Below the pieces are notes generated by a model, which saw nothing but the letters and a program-made list of their open reading frames with translations, had not been told where the DNA came from and searched no databases. From Crambe crambe (lineage: Eukaryota; Porifera; Demospongiae; Poecilosclerida; Crambeidae): a DNA stretch of 64,000 nt. Below are positions 16,127 to 28,691 of this stretch, in pieces (position 1 is the stretch's first letter; each line of letters begins with the position of its first letter). A program made the translations under genes and the position numbers. The stretch covers positions 8,262,075 to 8,326,074 of the forward strand of contig OZ004587.1 of the NCBI GenBank assembly GCA_963924555.1, read 5' to 3'.

Positions 16127-18563
16127 ATGAAGATATCGATGACGGTGACCGGGGCTGCAGCTTTGTTGCTGCTGTCGGCAGTAACTTGTATGTCTTCCTC
16201 ACTCCCCCCGCCGTCCCACGGCGATATCAAACTGGACAATAATAGCGTTGTCTTGATCTACATGGGACGTGGCTATGAGTACAACGAGAATATGTGGGGG
16301 ACCATAGAGTTCTATAACTCGCAGAATAGGCTCGAAGTGACGAATACACTCTGTCATCAGCTGGGATACAGCGATGGGACTTTATCCGGCGAGGTTGTAG
16401 ATGCAACAGAATATGCGAAGTGAGTGGTTGGTTGTATACAGTGGAACATCCGACATTTTGGAATCAGCCACTTTGTCCCTTGAAGCTTGAGAGGTTGTCC
16501 TTTATTGGAGGTTCCATTGTATCGTAGCTATAGCTATAGCTAGCTATTATCGATATCGTTCTAGAAACATTTTCTTCTTCTTCCCTTTCCTCTACTATTA
16601 TTACAGTATATTGATACTTGCAGTGTTCCAGTGTGGCTGCAAAATATAAAATGCAAAGAGAGAATGAGTCATATCTTGGGTTGTAAACATGATATAGTCC
16701 AGGAGAAGTACAACAATCAGCAGATTATAACACTAACATGCCAGAATAAAATTACAGAAAAATATGAAGGCCAAATCAGCCTGTACCGCCCAGATGGTCT
16801 ACCACCGGATCGAAGTATTTCAACAGGTGTGATTTCTCTCTATAGTGGGAAGGACCCATATTTTATCCAGGCTGACAAACCACTGACTGCAGAGGCAGCT
16901 AACACCATTTGCAGACAGATGGGATTCTCTGAGTCCCTTCCTGATTCTGTCATGAACATCAGTGTGGCTAAATCATCCCTGGGATATACATTTGATACGT
17001 ATTTTTCAAGTGATGTGTAAGCAGACAAGTATAATATTCTAAAATGATGCATGAATGGACCCCCATTAAGTACCCATTGAAATAAGGGATTCTCAGGACA
17101 TGTTTCCTTTAATTAATATTATGCTGACTGTATAGGTATTAGCTATGTCATTAGTTTGTTTCTGAATTCCACAGCACACTTAGTATCAATGCAAGTCAGA
17201 TAAAATGCTCACAGTCTTGCGGGTGTACTCGTTGCTGTACCAAAAATGCTATTCCACCACAGAATGAAAATCCTGGCCCTCCAAATGGTGCTTTGGTTAT
17301 TCGATGTGGTGAGTACATGCTAGCTATATCCCTGCATGTCTCCCTTATTGGTTCCTCAGAAATTTTGAATTCTGGACTTCACATTTACCCTTGTGTGTGA
17401 TTCACGATAATTATAATTATGTTTGCCTTTTCTGTACTAACCAGTTACATAAGGCAATGCCTTCTTTTCTCTGTGTATAGGTCATAATTGTCTTATTAAA
17501 TATTGCTTATAGTGTTCGATGATGCACCATCTTCACTATCATTGTCATCCGAAGAAACAGAGAAGGAATGTCAGATTTCTGAATCTCGGACCTACAATAA
17601 TGATGGTCAAATATGTACGTACAATTTATTTTGGTGGGGGGTTAGTGGCGTAGCTAATAGTATAGTCTAGCAAGTTACCTAGGAGGGAAAATCAATCTCA
17701 GAATGGCCTAAAGTAGATTGTGCCAGTGCAGAATTACTGGGACTTTGGCACAAGTATACATTTTGAGCATAGTGGAGAATAATAGAACTCCTAGCAAAAG
17801 GTGCTAGGAGGCTACAATGTCTTTATTCATGTTTTAATATGATAATTTTTACCAGGCCAGTTTGTAGCAGTGCAGTATATACCTATACCTGCACTGCATG
17901 GCTATAGCTACTGCAGCTTGAACAGCTTGCATGCACCTGGCAATGAATACTGCATGCTATATAGTGACCAATAAGTACAATTATGAAAAACTGACTAAAT
18001 TTTAAGCATAATCACGAGTTGGGGGAGTGTTGTGGTAGGAAGTACCACTTTACTTATATGGACATGGTTATATAGCTACCTCTTCAAGTTTAACTGTACA
18101 ACCACAGAGAGGTGAACGGTGTGCAGGCTATTAGCTAAGTCTTTCAATGGAGTGCTTTTCATGGTTGTACGTATGCTATCTTTCCCAATAATGATTTCAA
18201 ACTTAGTCACATGATTTAGCTATCAATGTTTATGTTTATTTTAGTGTACTGTATTAATAATAACTTTATCACATGATTTTGTTTACTATTAAAGGTGGTG
18301 CAAACTCAGGACTCGTTTCCATGTCAGATGCAAACTTTGCTGGCATGTTAGTTGGAATTTTTTTGGTAACCGTGGTGATAACAGTTTTGGTGGTACTGAT
18401 CATCGTCTATATGAGATACAAACATAGAAGTGGGTACCGGCAACTACCAAATGGAGGACCTAATGGAGGACCGAATGGGGGGAATGGAGGTCCCCATGGT
18501 GGCAATGGAGGTCCCCATGGTGGCAATGGAGGTCCCCATGGTGGCAATGGAGGTGGAGACTAA
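16127..18563 (+). CDS. Divergent two-SRCR membrane protein with Gly/His-rich tail, copy 3
   Basis: Exons 16127..16419, 16624..17016, 17175..17308, 17513..17614 and 18295..18563 give 396 aa in consistent phase. It is the closest relative of copy 1 in both SRCR-like domains and stalk (SLSSEETEKEC). Its tail, however, carries three PHGGNGG units like the other copies. Start MKISMTVTGAA was chosen because it aligns with the ATGs of the paralogues; the frame is open further upstream but that part lies in the ruined neighbour. Intron 1 holds a short MITE (16442..16516) with inverted ends CAGTGGAACATCC / GGAGGTTCCATTG and TA flanks. Confidence 0.86.
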
Positions 18564-18654
18564 CACTTAGTTAGCTACTATAACACTTTTGTCTGTCTTC
18601 CATTATTTGTATTATTATGTTGTGTTCACTCAACAGCTTTTGAAACGGACTCAC

Positions 18655-18663
18655 GCATGCGCA
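18655..18663. promoter_or_regulatory. GCATGCGCA element upstream of the truncated copy
   Basis: GCATGCGCA in the context CGGACTCAC...GAATGCCACGTGG, 31 bp before the ATG at 18694. The same 40-bp block recurs at 20030-20060. Confidence 0.5.
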
Positions 18664-18693
18664 GAATGCCACGTGGGGCTAACTTATAACCCA

Positions 18694-19943
18694 ATGTTGA
18701 GGGTTGTACTCCTCTTGCTTAACTTTGTTGTGCTTGCAACGCAAGATGTGATTCATCTTCTTTTCAACACCTTTTGCAGACAGATGGGATTTACAAAGTA
18801 TATCCCTGAATCGGTCATGAGCATCGCTGATACTTTTCAAAAGCATGACTACACTTTCGACAATTTCTTAAGTGATGTGTAAGCAAAGAAATGATGCATT
18901 TCACAATTGATGGAATCCATTATTAGTGTTCAATGATGCACCATCTTCGTCATCATTGTCATCTGAAGAAACAGAGAAGGAATGTCAGATTTCTAATTTT
19001 CGGACCTACAACAACGATGGCCAAATATGTACGTATATATTAGCTGTATACAATATTATTTCTTCTAGAGTATTATCATGGTGGGGGTTAGTGATGTAGT
19101 TACAGGCCATGCTATGTTTTTAGTTTATAGCAGTTGGGAAAATCATATTCCCTAGGAATTAATGGATTGTGCCAGCAGAATCATTGGGCACATTTTGAGC
19201 ATGAAGCAAGGTGCTAGGAGGCTACAGTGTCTTTATTCATGTTTGATAATTTTACCAGGCCATGCAGTAATTAAGTATTGTACCTATATACCTGTGGCTA
19301 CCATATTATGTAGTAGCTACCCATGAATTGCAGCTGCATGGCAATGAATATTGCATGCTAGTGACACCGCATATTCATAGCCTATTAGGAATAGCTTTTT
19401 ATGGAACATGAGTTTATGGGAGTATTGTGGTACCTGTATGGGAAGTAGCTACCACTTTACTTATTATAGTATAGACATGGTTAGCTACCTCTTCAAAATA
19501 GTAGTAATCTACGTGTGCAGACTATTAGCTAAGTCTTTCAAAAATTTCCATCATGCAGTGGAACGTTTACTGGCTGTATAGCTAGCTATATCTTTCCCAA
19601 TCTTAGTCACATGGTTGTTTTTTAAAATTTTATTTTTGTTTAGGTCACATGATTTGTTTACAATAATTATTATGCTACATGTAAAGGTGGTGCAAACTCA
19701 GGATTCGTTTCCTTGTCAGATGCACACTTTGCTGGCGTGTTAGTTGGAATTTTTGTGGGAACCATGGTGATAACAGTTTTGGTGGTACTGATCATCGTCT
19801 ATATGAGATACAGATATAGACGTGGGTACCAGCGACTACCAAATGGAGGACCGAATGGGGGGAATGGAGGTCCCCATGGTGGGAATGGAGGTCCCCATGG
19901 TGGCAATGGAGGTCCCCATGGTGGCAATGGAGGTGGAGACTAA
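18694..19943 (+). pseudogene. Truncated divergent-SRCR copy with a new signal-like start
   Basis: Only the second half of exon 2 (18770..18880, NTFCRQMGF to FLSDV), exon 4 (18929..19027) and exon 5 (19688..19943, membrane span and three PHGGNGG tail units) remain. Exon 1 and exon 3 are gone. Directly upstream, in frame, ATG at 18694 opens a hydrophobic stretch (MLRVVLLLLNFVVLATQ) that looks like a signal peptide not found in the paralogues. Joining exon 2 to exon 4 creates a phase clash and an early stop (GTT GTT CAA TGA), so a full membrane protein cannot be made. A short secreted peptide ending at the TAA after SDV is possible. Most likely a pseudogene. Confidence 0.65.
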
Positions 19944-20038
19944 CTCTTTGTTAGCTACTGTAACACTTTTGTCTGTCTTGCATTATTATTATTATTATGT
20001 TGTGCATGTTCACTCAACAGCTTTTGAAACGGACTCAT

Positions 20039-20047
20039 GCATGCGCA
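20039..20047. promoter_or_regulatory. GCATGCGCA element in debris
   Basis: A copy of the CGGACTCA..GCATGCGCAGAATGCCACGTGGGGC block, here not followed by a gene start. It is probably carried along by duplication. Confidence 0.4.
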
Positions 20048-20231
20048 GAATGCCACGTGGGGCTATTAGCTAGCTATTCCCATCAGTGCTTTTTGTGCTG
20101 AATATTTACAGTAAGTGTATCTTTCCCTCTCTATGATAATATGATAACATACTATATTTCTAGCTACATTTCTGGTCACATGGCTTTTCAATTCATGCTG
20201 AGCATTTAGTGTAATGATTTTATTCTACTAA

Positions 20232-20458
20232 AGGTGGTTCAAGTTCCATGTTGAATGCACATGAACAATTCACCGGAATGATGATTTGTTGTGTTTTTTT
20301 TGGAGCCATGGTGGTCAGCTTAGCTACATGTAGAGATATAGACGTGGGTATGGGTGACTACCAAATGGAGGACTATTAAATGGAGGACCAAACCCATGAG
20401 GACCAAATGGAGCGAATGGCGGTCCCCATGGTGGCAATGAATGGAGGTGGAGACTAAC
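20232..20458 (+). pseudogene. Decayed membrane-span and tail exon of the divergent-SRCR family
   Basis: Begins after CTAAAG with GGTGGTTCAAGTTCC and ends with GGAGGTGGAGACTAAC, like exon 5 of the paralogues. The hydrophobic core is shortened, the tail has in-frame stops and the reading frame shifts. No other exons are left. Confidence 0.75.
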
Positions 20459-21060
20459 ACTTCTTACTTTTCCTATGCACCAGACCCTATGTCTGTAATT
20501 ATTAGCTATAATATATATCATTCCCTATAGTTGTATTGGAGCATCAATAGTGTCCTCCAAAGCAGAGGTTTGCTGCTCTGAAAAGGTGTTGGTTAGTAGC
20601 AGGGGGAAAAAACACGCTCTGCTGCAGCAGAGGAGGGCTGTACTAACAGAATCAGTTTGCAAGCAGCAGAACCATGCAGTGAGGGAGTTGATTAGCATAT
20701 TTTTTCCACCACTCAAGCCTATCCACTTCAGAAGAACACCATCCACTTTTGCGAGGTAGCTAATAAAGTTTTTAAACAAATAACATTTTGCTTAAATTGC
20801 TGAAAATTAGTTTTAGTATTCTAAAACTAATTTAATAGTAAGCTATAATATCCAAATTACGCCTAAAATGCTTTAAAAATGCTTCAGCACACCTAAAATG
20901 CTCAAATGCTTCCGTGCACCTAACACAGAATACCACGCATACGTAGAACATACTGAAAAATCAGAAATCCCCTTTAGATCTTCAGCAGCTGATAAGCCAC
21001 CAAAACAATGTTTTTTTGGCAGAGGGCCGCGTAGAACAAAGAGCTGGTGTTAGTGATCTC
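20459..21060. other. Spacer before copy 4
   Basis: Contains AT-rich sequence with repeated CTAAAATGCTT motifs near 20865-20930 and a mutated version of the upstream element (CCACGCATACGTAGAA, about 20932). The intact GCATGCGCA is absent here. The open frames at 20525-20779 look like chance. Confidence 0.35.
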
Positions 21061-21856
21061 ATGATGGTATCGATGACAATGATACAAGCTGCAGCTTTGC
21101 TGTTGCTGCTGACAGTAACTTGTTCGTCTTCTTTCTCACTCCCCCCGCCATCCTATGGCGATATCAAACTGGACGATAACGGTGTCGTCTTGATCTACAC
21201 AGAGCATGACTATGATCACCACGAAGATAATGTGTGGATGGCCATAGACTTCTACAACTCCCAGCACCGGGAGGAATTAACGGAAACTCTCTGTCACCAG
21301 CTCGGATACAGCGACGGTATTTTATTTGGCAAGGTGCTAGATACAACAAAGTGAGTGGTGAATCTGTTATATTCTGTAATAAATTAACCCCCCTCCTTCC
21401 CTCCCATATATTATTTTGCAGTGTTTCAGTATATCTGACTGATGTAAAGTGTGAAAAGAAGATGAATCACATCTTACGTTGCAAGCATAAAGCTAAGCAA
21501 GAGGAGTACAGTGCTCAACAGCGGGTTATTGCGCTAACATGCCATAATAAAATTACAAAGAAGTATGAAGGCCAGATCAGCCTGTATCCTCCAGATGGTC
21601 TCTCCCCTTACCAAAGTGTTTCGACTGGGGTGATCTCTCTCTATAGTGGGAAGGACCCCCTTTTTATCATCCAGAATGATGAACCTCCCCTGACCTCAAA
21701 TGCAGCCAACACCTTTTGCAGACAGATGGGATTTACAAAGTATATCCCTGAATCGGTCATGAGCATTGCTGATGCTTATCAAAGGCATGGCTACACTTTC
21801 GACAATTTCTTAAGTGATGTGTAAGCAAAGAAATGATGTATTTCATAATCGATAAG

Positions 21857-21887
<31 letters not shown>

Positions 21888-24165
21888 CTCTCTCCCTCTC
21901 CCTCCCTCCCTCCCTCACCTTAAATGAATGATTCTCAGGATATTTTCATTCCTCTCCTAATAATAGAAGTGTCAACTGTATTGTGTTCGTTTATTTCCAC
22001 AGCACGCTTAGTATCAATGCAAGTCTGATAAACTGCTTGCAATCTTGCCAGTGTACCCGCTGCTGTACAAACAATGTTGTTCCACAGCAGAATGAAAAAC
22101 CCGGCTCTCCAAATGGAGCATTGAGCATTCGATGTGGTGAGTGTTTGGTTTGGATATTATTTCTATTCTACTTGCTATGCCTCCAACTTTGCCTTCATGA
22201 AGAAGTCTCAGAAACATTCAAAATTACCCCACTTTTCGGAATTGTTACTCTAACTTCTTCAATGGTCTCTTTGTGACAAGGAAATCTTTTCGGCTTTCTG
22301 TTTATACTAACCAGTTATAAAAGACAATGACAACAACTCCCTTCTTCCTCTCTCTCTCAAACAATCATTCATTGTCTGTTATCCTTTTTAGTATTCGATG
22401 ATCAAGATTTGCAATCTTCGCACACGTTGACATCTGATGGAACACGGGAGGAGTGTGAGATTTCTGATTCTCAGACATACACTAATGATGCCATAATATG
22501 TAAGTGCTATAACAGCATGGGCATGGGGTAGGAAGATGATGCGAGGTAGGGGTGCTACAATTCCGTGTACTTTCGGGGGGGGGGGGGGGGGCACTGTGAG
22601 AGTGTGAGAAAACAACAACAATAACAACAACTTTAAAAATTTCCAATTCTCCTTTGATTGGTAGAAATAAATTCTCTAGCTACTTTATATTATAATGCTG
22701 TTGCAAGTGGCTGTAGCTGTTTCAAGGGGGTGCTAACTAGGGGTGCTACAAACCAACGTACAGCCTCCAAAATAATACAGCACCCTTAGAGCTAGGGCTA
22801 GGGCTAGGACTAGGGGCTAGAGCTAGGGCTAGGGCTAGGGCTAGGGCTAGACCCTTTCCTACCCCACTGTATAATTATCATTTGGAATGTCCTGAGGTTG
22901 CTCAACAACATATCATGGCGTACCATAGGGCATGCTGTGTATAGTATGTAATATCCCATGCATGCTGTGTTCATTCGGTAGTGTAGTACCTGTGTAACAT
23001 GCCATGCCAGTGTTAATTTGTGTAATTCCGGTAGGCCATGCTGCAGCTGTGTAGTATCATATCTGGTATGATAACTAGAGTTATGTAGGTAGTATATAAT
23101 AATTACCACCATTGATGTAATGGGTCATGTCGTTGTGTTGTGTTAATATTAGCAGTTGGGAAAATCATGTTATAGCTATCATGATTCCCCAGGAGGGAAA
23201 ATAAATCGTGAATACTGTTTGGATCCCAGAATGGCCTTAGCTAGGTAGACTGTCCCCACATAGATTCTGGATGGAATCAAGATCCCTGGGCTTATAATAT
23301 TAATATGCTAGGGTGTTAGGGGCACACTTGAGCATACATACCAATGCAGTGCTACCCGTACCCAGGGGCCCACGTCCACCCAGCCAGCTAGCTACTTCTT
23401 GTAAATGCTGTACGTACTAGACTCCACCTGACCTGTAGCAAATGCTCATGTGCATGTTCTCACATCATCTGCACATGCAGCTGTTAGTTCATGTCAGTAG
23501 CTTTTAGGGCCAATGGCTAGTTACTTCATATATTATAGTTGATTTTAAGAGGGAATCCATTTTGGAGCACTGTGGAAGTATGTTTCCATGACATTAATTG
23601 GGAGTGTTGTGGTACTTGTGAAGTGTCTTTAGTGGTAACTCCACTATAGCAATGAGTATGTTGATAGACATGGCTACCTCTTCAGAAGTATAGTAACCAC
23701 ATTAAAGCTAGGTGAAGTGTGCATGTGTGGGAAGACTATTGAAGCCTCTCAGTGTTTTTCACATTAACGTGTGTATCTTTCCATCCCTTCTAAATGTTAT
23801 TTCTAAGCTAATTAATATTATGGTAAACTAACTTGGTCATATGATTTTGTTTACGATGTATTATTAAAGGTGGTGCAAAGGACTCTATCATGACAAATGC
23901 ACAATTCATCGGTACGATAGTTGGAGGTGTTGCAGGAGCCATAATAATAACAATTTTGGTGGCACTGGCCATAGTCTATGTGAGATACAAATATAAAAAA
24001 GATCGAAGACGTGGTGGATACCAGCCAGTTGGTGGAGGTCCCAATGGAGGACCCAATGGTGGGAACGGAGGCCCCCATGGTGGGAATGGAGGACCCCATG
24101 GTGGGAATGGAGGACCCCATGGTGGGAACGGAGGTCCCCATGGTGGCAATGGTGATGGAGACTGA
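21061..24165 (+). CDS. Divergent two-SRCR membrane protein with Gly/His-rich tail, copy 4
   Basis: Exons 21061..21350, 21422..21820, 22003..22136, 22392..22499 and 23870..24165 give 408 aa in phase. The signal peptide contains AAALLLLLTVTC. Domain 1 has GDIKLDDNGVV, CHQLGY, ILRC and LTC. Domain 2 has NTFCRQMGF and CTRCCTNN. The stalk ends TREECEISDSQ. The tail is the longest in the family, with four PHGGNGG units and the ending GGNGDGD. Intron 2 carries a TC-rich microsatellite and intron 4 a CTAGGG array. Only 193 bp separate its stop from the SMU1 start codon, so the two genes may share a regulatory interval. Confidence 0.86.
21853..21918. repeat. (TC)n/(CCCT)n low-complexity tract
   Basis: CT dinucleotides then CCCT-type units inside intron 2 of divergent-SRCR copy 4. 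Confidence 0.9.
22790..22850. repeat. CTAGGG hexamer array
   Basis: About ten head-to-tail CTAGGG-type units with small interruptions, in intron 4 of divergent-SRCR copy 4. CTAGGG differs by one base from the metazoan telomere unit TTAGGG. Short CCCTAG runs also occur near 31986 and 46782. Confidence 0.8.
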
Positions 24166-24358
24166 ACTTCCCGTATACAACTTCCACATACAATTTCCAC
24201 ATACAACTTCCATATACAATTAATATACTGTGTGTTAATTTATTATCATAATAATAATAATTATGTTCGTTACAAAAGTTGGTAAAGGTTGTTAAACAAA
24301 CAAGCGCCTTTCTATGATATTTGGTACGGGTCGTTAGAAGTTACCAGATCTATCTAGA

Positions 24359-27300
24359 ATGACTTCACTGGAGATAGAGTCTGCAGAGTAAGTTGGCGCA
24401 AATTTTCTCCACCCATGAGGTGGTTCTAGTTGTCATTTTCTGCAGTGTGATTCGTCTCATCCAACAGTACCTCAAGGAGAACAATCTGCACAGAACGCTA
24501 GCCACTCTCCAAGTCAGTTCCAATTAAAGCACACCAACATCACTAAAATTATCACAAAACATGTCCTGCATGCATGCATATATTAAAGAAGAAATCACCA
24601 TAACGTGGACAGCATTGAAGCATGTATTACTAATGTGTATTTTGATCGGGCAGGAAGAGACCACCATAACGTTGAATACAGTGGACAGTATTGAAGGATT
24701 TGTGTCGGAGATCAACCATGGACACTGGGACACTGTGCTCCAAGTCATACAGTCTCTCAAACTGCCTGATAAGACACTAGTGGACCTTTATGAACAGGTA
24801 AGGTGTGGTCACAATGCTATTTTACATGGAGTAGGCTTAATTTCCTCCGAAAATTATGGCCAATTTTTTTATGTGAACATTATTAGCATTCAAATCTGAA
24901 TCTAAGCATTCAGCATAGTGCCTAAGTTGACTTCAGACTGTTTAAACTCTAATCAGTCATGAATTTTTTTTCCTTTTTCCCCAAGGTATTATTATTATAG
25001 ACTTGTGAAAAATGGCCAAATTTTTTACAAGTCCAATAACACTCAAACATGAATATAATGATTCAGCATGATGCCTTAACTCACTTTTGACCATTGAAAC
25101 AGTCACGAAAAGTTTTCAGAAGTTTCCCAAGGCTTATAGGGAATTATCCGAAAAATGGCCAAATTTTTTTATTACAAGTGAATCCTTGAAGGGTAAGGTG
25201 TGATCCCAATGCTGTGGTCCCTGTTTGTGTCATGCAGATAGTGCTGGAGTTGATTGAGCTGAGGGAACTGGGTGCTGCACGCTCACTCCTGCGTCAGACA
25301 GATCCCATGATTAAGTTGAAGCAGGACAATCCTGACCGCTACTTGCACTTGGAGAACATGCTAGCACGTTCGTACTTTGACCCCAGGGAGGTAAGAGCAT
25401 AAAGCAGAGGATGATATTTTTAATTGGGTAGAATCCGCAAAGATGGAAGTCAACTTTCTATGTTCAAGAAACCTCCCTAGGATTAGGGACTTTTTTCCAG
25501 GGAACCAAACCATACATACTGCTAATACTAATTGAACCCCTGAAGAGTGAAACCCTCATAAGGACAAGAATAGTTGGTCCCAATTTATATTTCAGAAGGC
25601 TCAGTCTCACATCTCAACGGTGTTTGGCCGGATCCACTGTAAACTCCCTTCATTGTGTATCTATCAAAACACGAAACCTTTGACCCTGCGAAATCTACCC
25701 AATATGCGGTATGTTAAAACTGGTTGATGTCTGCCTTGTAGGCATATTCTGAAGGAAGCAGTAAGGAGAAGAGACGTACGGCCATAGCCCATGCTCTGTC
25801 AGGGGAGGTGTCTGTGGTTCCCCCGTCCCGTCTGATGGCGCTGCTGGGTCAGAGTCTGAAGTGGCAGCAACACCAGGGACTCCTCCCACCTGGCTCCGTC
25901 ATCGATCTCTTCCGGTGAGCACCAATAGGGTGGAGGGTAGGGGTGACACCAACTGGGTGGAGGGTAAGCTGGTACCAGTGGTATGGCTTATCCCTTATAA
26001 TTTTATTATCGTCCAATGATAGACAGCAGTATAATTGATTGGTCTGCTGAAAGTATTCTCAGTAGACCATAAATAGTGAGCCTCCTAGAGGGAAACTCCA
26101 ATGTGGTCGCTTCAGTTACCGGTGATTGACTACTGCACATGCTCAGAAAATGGTGTAATTAATCTCTTACAGAGGTTTTCAGGTTGATTGACCAGTAGAA
26201 TTTGCGCATGTGCAAGATAAATTCAAGCGAGCAAAATAATTATACTGTCATTCAAATGCTCATTTTTAGCAAGTACGAATTTAATTCTGCACTGTTGGCA
26301 AATTTTATCTGAGGACCTCTGTATTGCCATTGGTGATCTACTGCACATGCTCAAAAAGGATCAGTATATTGTAACTATTGGTTTCAGAGGTCGTGCTGCT
26401 GTCAAGGATCTTGAGGATGAGAAATACCCAACCTTGCTTGCCAAAACCATCAAATTTGGAACCAAATCTTACCCTGAATGTGCGGCCTTTTCTCCCGATG
26501 GTCAGTATTTGGTGACAGGGAGTGCAGATGGTTTCGTGGAGGTGTGGAATTTCACCACAGGAAAGATAAGGAAGGATCTCAAGTATCAGGCGCAGGTAAG
26601 AACAGGGGTTAGTGCAGAGAGGTAAGAGTGTAAAGAGGTGAGAGTAACAAATTCTACTAATTTTTTAATTCTTTTTCCTCACTATCACACTGCCTAATCC
26701 CTCTACCTGTCCCTCTCTTTCTCCCTTTGCCTCCCTCCCCTCCTTCTTTCTCCCTCCCCTCCTTCCTCTTGTTCCCCTCCCTTCCCTCCTCCCTCCCCTC
26801 CTTCCCTCCCCTCCTCCCTCCCCTCCTCCCCCTCCCTTCCTCCCCTCCTCCCCCTCCCTTCCTCCCTCCCCTCCCCTCCCTCCCCTTCCAGGAGAGTTAT
26901 ATGATGATGGATGATTCAGTGTTGTGCATGGCGTTTAGTGTGGACAGTGAAATGCTGGCCACTGGTTCCCATGATGGCAAGATCAAAGCATGGAAATTGC
27001 TGACTGGGCAATGTTTACGGCGTTTCGAGCGTGCTCACTCCAAAGGGGTGACGTCTGTCCAATTCTCTCGAGACGGGGGGCAGCTCTTGAGTGCTTCATA
27101 TGACCAAACAGTGCGTGTTCATGGACTCAAATCAGGGAAGACGCTGAAGGAATTTAGAGGACACACATCCTTTGTGAACATGGCCATCTTTCTCCCTGAT
27201 TCTCCTCAAGTGCTCTCTGCAAGTAGTGATGGTAGTGTCAAGGTGTGTAGGTCCAGTGATATAAAATCTGAGAACCATTCAGCAAAGAGTATTAATGCCA

Positions 27301-28141
27301 TTTGAAGTTTGAGTGATGAATTTGAGAGTGATCTGGCTGGCCTCCAGATCACTCCAGATCACTCCAGATCACCTGGAGAACCAGTAGTCTGGAGGCCTCA
27401 TCAGACCAGGGTCCAGTGGGGGAGCCTGAGAAAAGCTGGAAATTGATATATTTAATCCTGACTATATTTCTATGCAGCTTTGGAGTTTGAAGACAACTGA
27501 ATGTATCAACACTTTCAAACCAACTATTTCTGGGAGTCAAAGTGATGTGACTATCAACTCTGTTCACCCTTTACCCAAATCCAACGACCAGTTTGTGATA
27601 TGTAACCGTAGCAACACAGTCACCCTCATGAATATACAGGGACAGGTAAAGTTTATGATTAAAGAAGAGCTGGGAAGTCCAAAACACCTCTGTATACAGT
27701 GGAACCCCTTTATTCCAACCCCCTGAAATGGAGACACTTCTTGTATATAGTGGAATTGTGGAATCCTAACCCCCCTCCACTTACTATGGTCATGTTTCTC
27801 ATTGCTCCCCCCCCTCCCCTTTCTCCAGATTGTTCGTAGTTTTAGTTCGGGTAAGCGACAAGGTGGGGACTTTGTGGCATGCATCCTGTCCCCCCGGGGG
27901 GAGTGGATCTACTGCGTTGGAGAGGATCACCTCCTCTACTGCTTTAGCACATCCAGTGGCAAACTGGAACACACCATTGTGGTATGCGGCTAAAAAGCTA
28001 TGATGAAAATACAGCAATAAATAGACCTAATACATTGTGCAGGTTCACGATAAAGATGTGATTGGAATAGTGCACCATCCTCATCAAAACATCATTGCTA
28101 CCTTTGGAGAAGACAGTCAACTCAGACTATGGAAGTCATAA
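24359..28141 (+). CDS. smu1: SMU1, WD40-repeat splicing factor (intact copy)
   Basis: Ten exons: 24359..24387, 24446..24512, 24654..24797, 25238..25390, 25742..25914, 26388..26595, 26892..27242, 27478..27645, 27829..27981, 28043..28141. They sum to 1545 nt, 514 aa; human SMU1 has 513. The N-terminus (MTSLEIESA, then [13 protein letters not shown]) is the LisH/CTLH dimerisation part. The middle contains [13 protein letters not shown] and [18 protein letters not shown]. The C-terminal half carries WD repeats ([48 protein letters not shown]). SMU1 pairs with RED in the spliceosomal B complex in the nucleus. Intron 6 ends in a CCTCCC-rich polypyrimidine tract. It lies 193 bp behind a divergent-SRCR gene and tail-to-tail with a GTPase. 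Confidence 0.96.
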
Positions 28142-28691
28142 TTGGTTTTTGTATGTATATAGCTAACCTTTCAACTTTAATAGCTTCACTTGAGAACATT
28201 TACTATCACTGCAGCCTGGGTGAGAGTTGGCTGAGATTTCTATTGTAGCTATGTACAATATCTTTCTGCGACTAAACATTATGTGCATGCCATTTCCTTC
28301 AGAGACATGACATTGTACATTTAACACATGCACAATCCACCATGCACAACCAACATCTATAACTACATTGATCAGGTCACCCCACAATGCCCTGCTGCTG
28401 CATTTCTCTAGCATAACCTGTTCTCGCAATTTAATTTACTCACTGCACATTTACCTAATTAGGCACTACATCATTATCTAAGCTCATAACAAGATTAATA
28501 AGTCACAGTTGTCTGCACATTTGATTGTCAGTGGGTGTAGTATGCATTATTGTATAGCTACTCAAATTAATGAGCCACTACTCTGTGACTTATTTGTTAG
28601 CTTTTCCTCCCACACAAACTCAGCCAGTAAAAAAAAAAAGAAGGTAGACTTAAAAAAATGACAGCCTCATGAATCTTAGAGAGGTTTGTAG
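28142..28691. other. Tail-to-tail spacer between SMU1 and the GTPase
   Basis: No gene seen. Its 28160-28480 part recurs, degraded, at 31770-31990, and almost unchanged at 55405-55740. Confidence 0.5.

Noticed and set aside
26727-26891. Pro/Ser/Leu-rich N-terminal extension in front of SMU1 exon 7 (also 53973-54137)
   Set aside because: It is the CCTCCC polypyrimidine tract of intron 6; SMU1 length fits only when it is removed.
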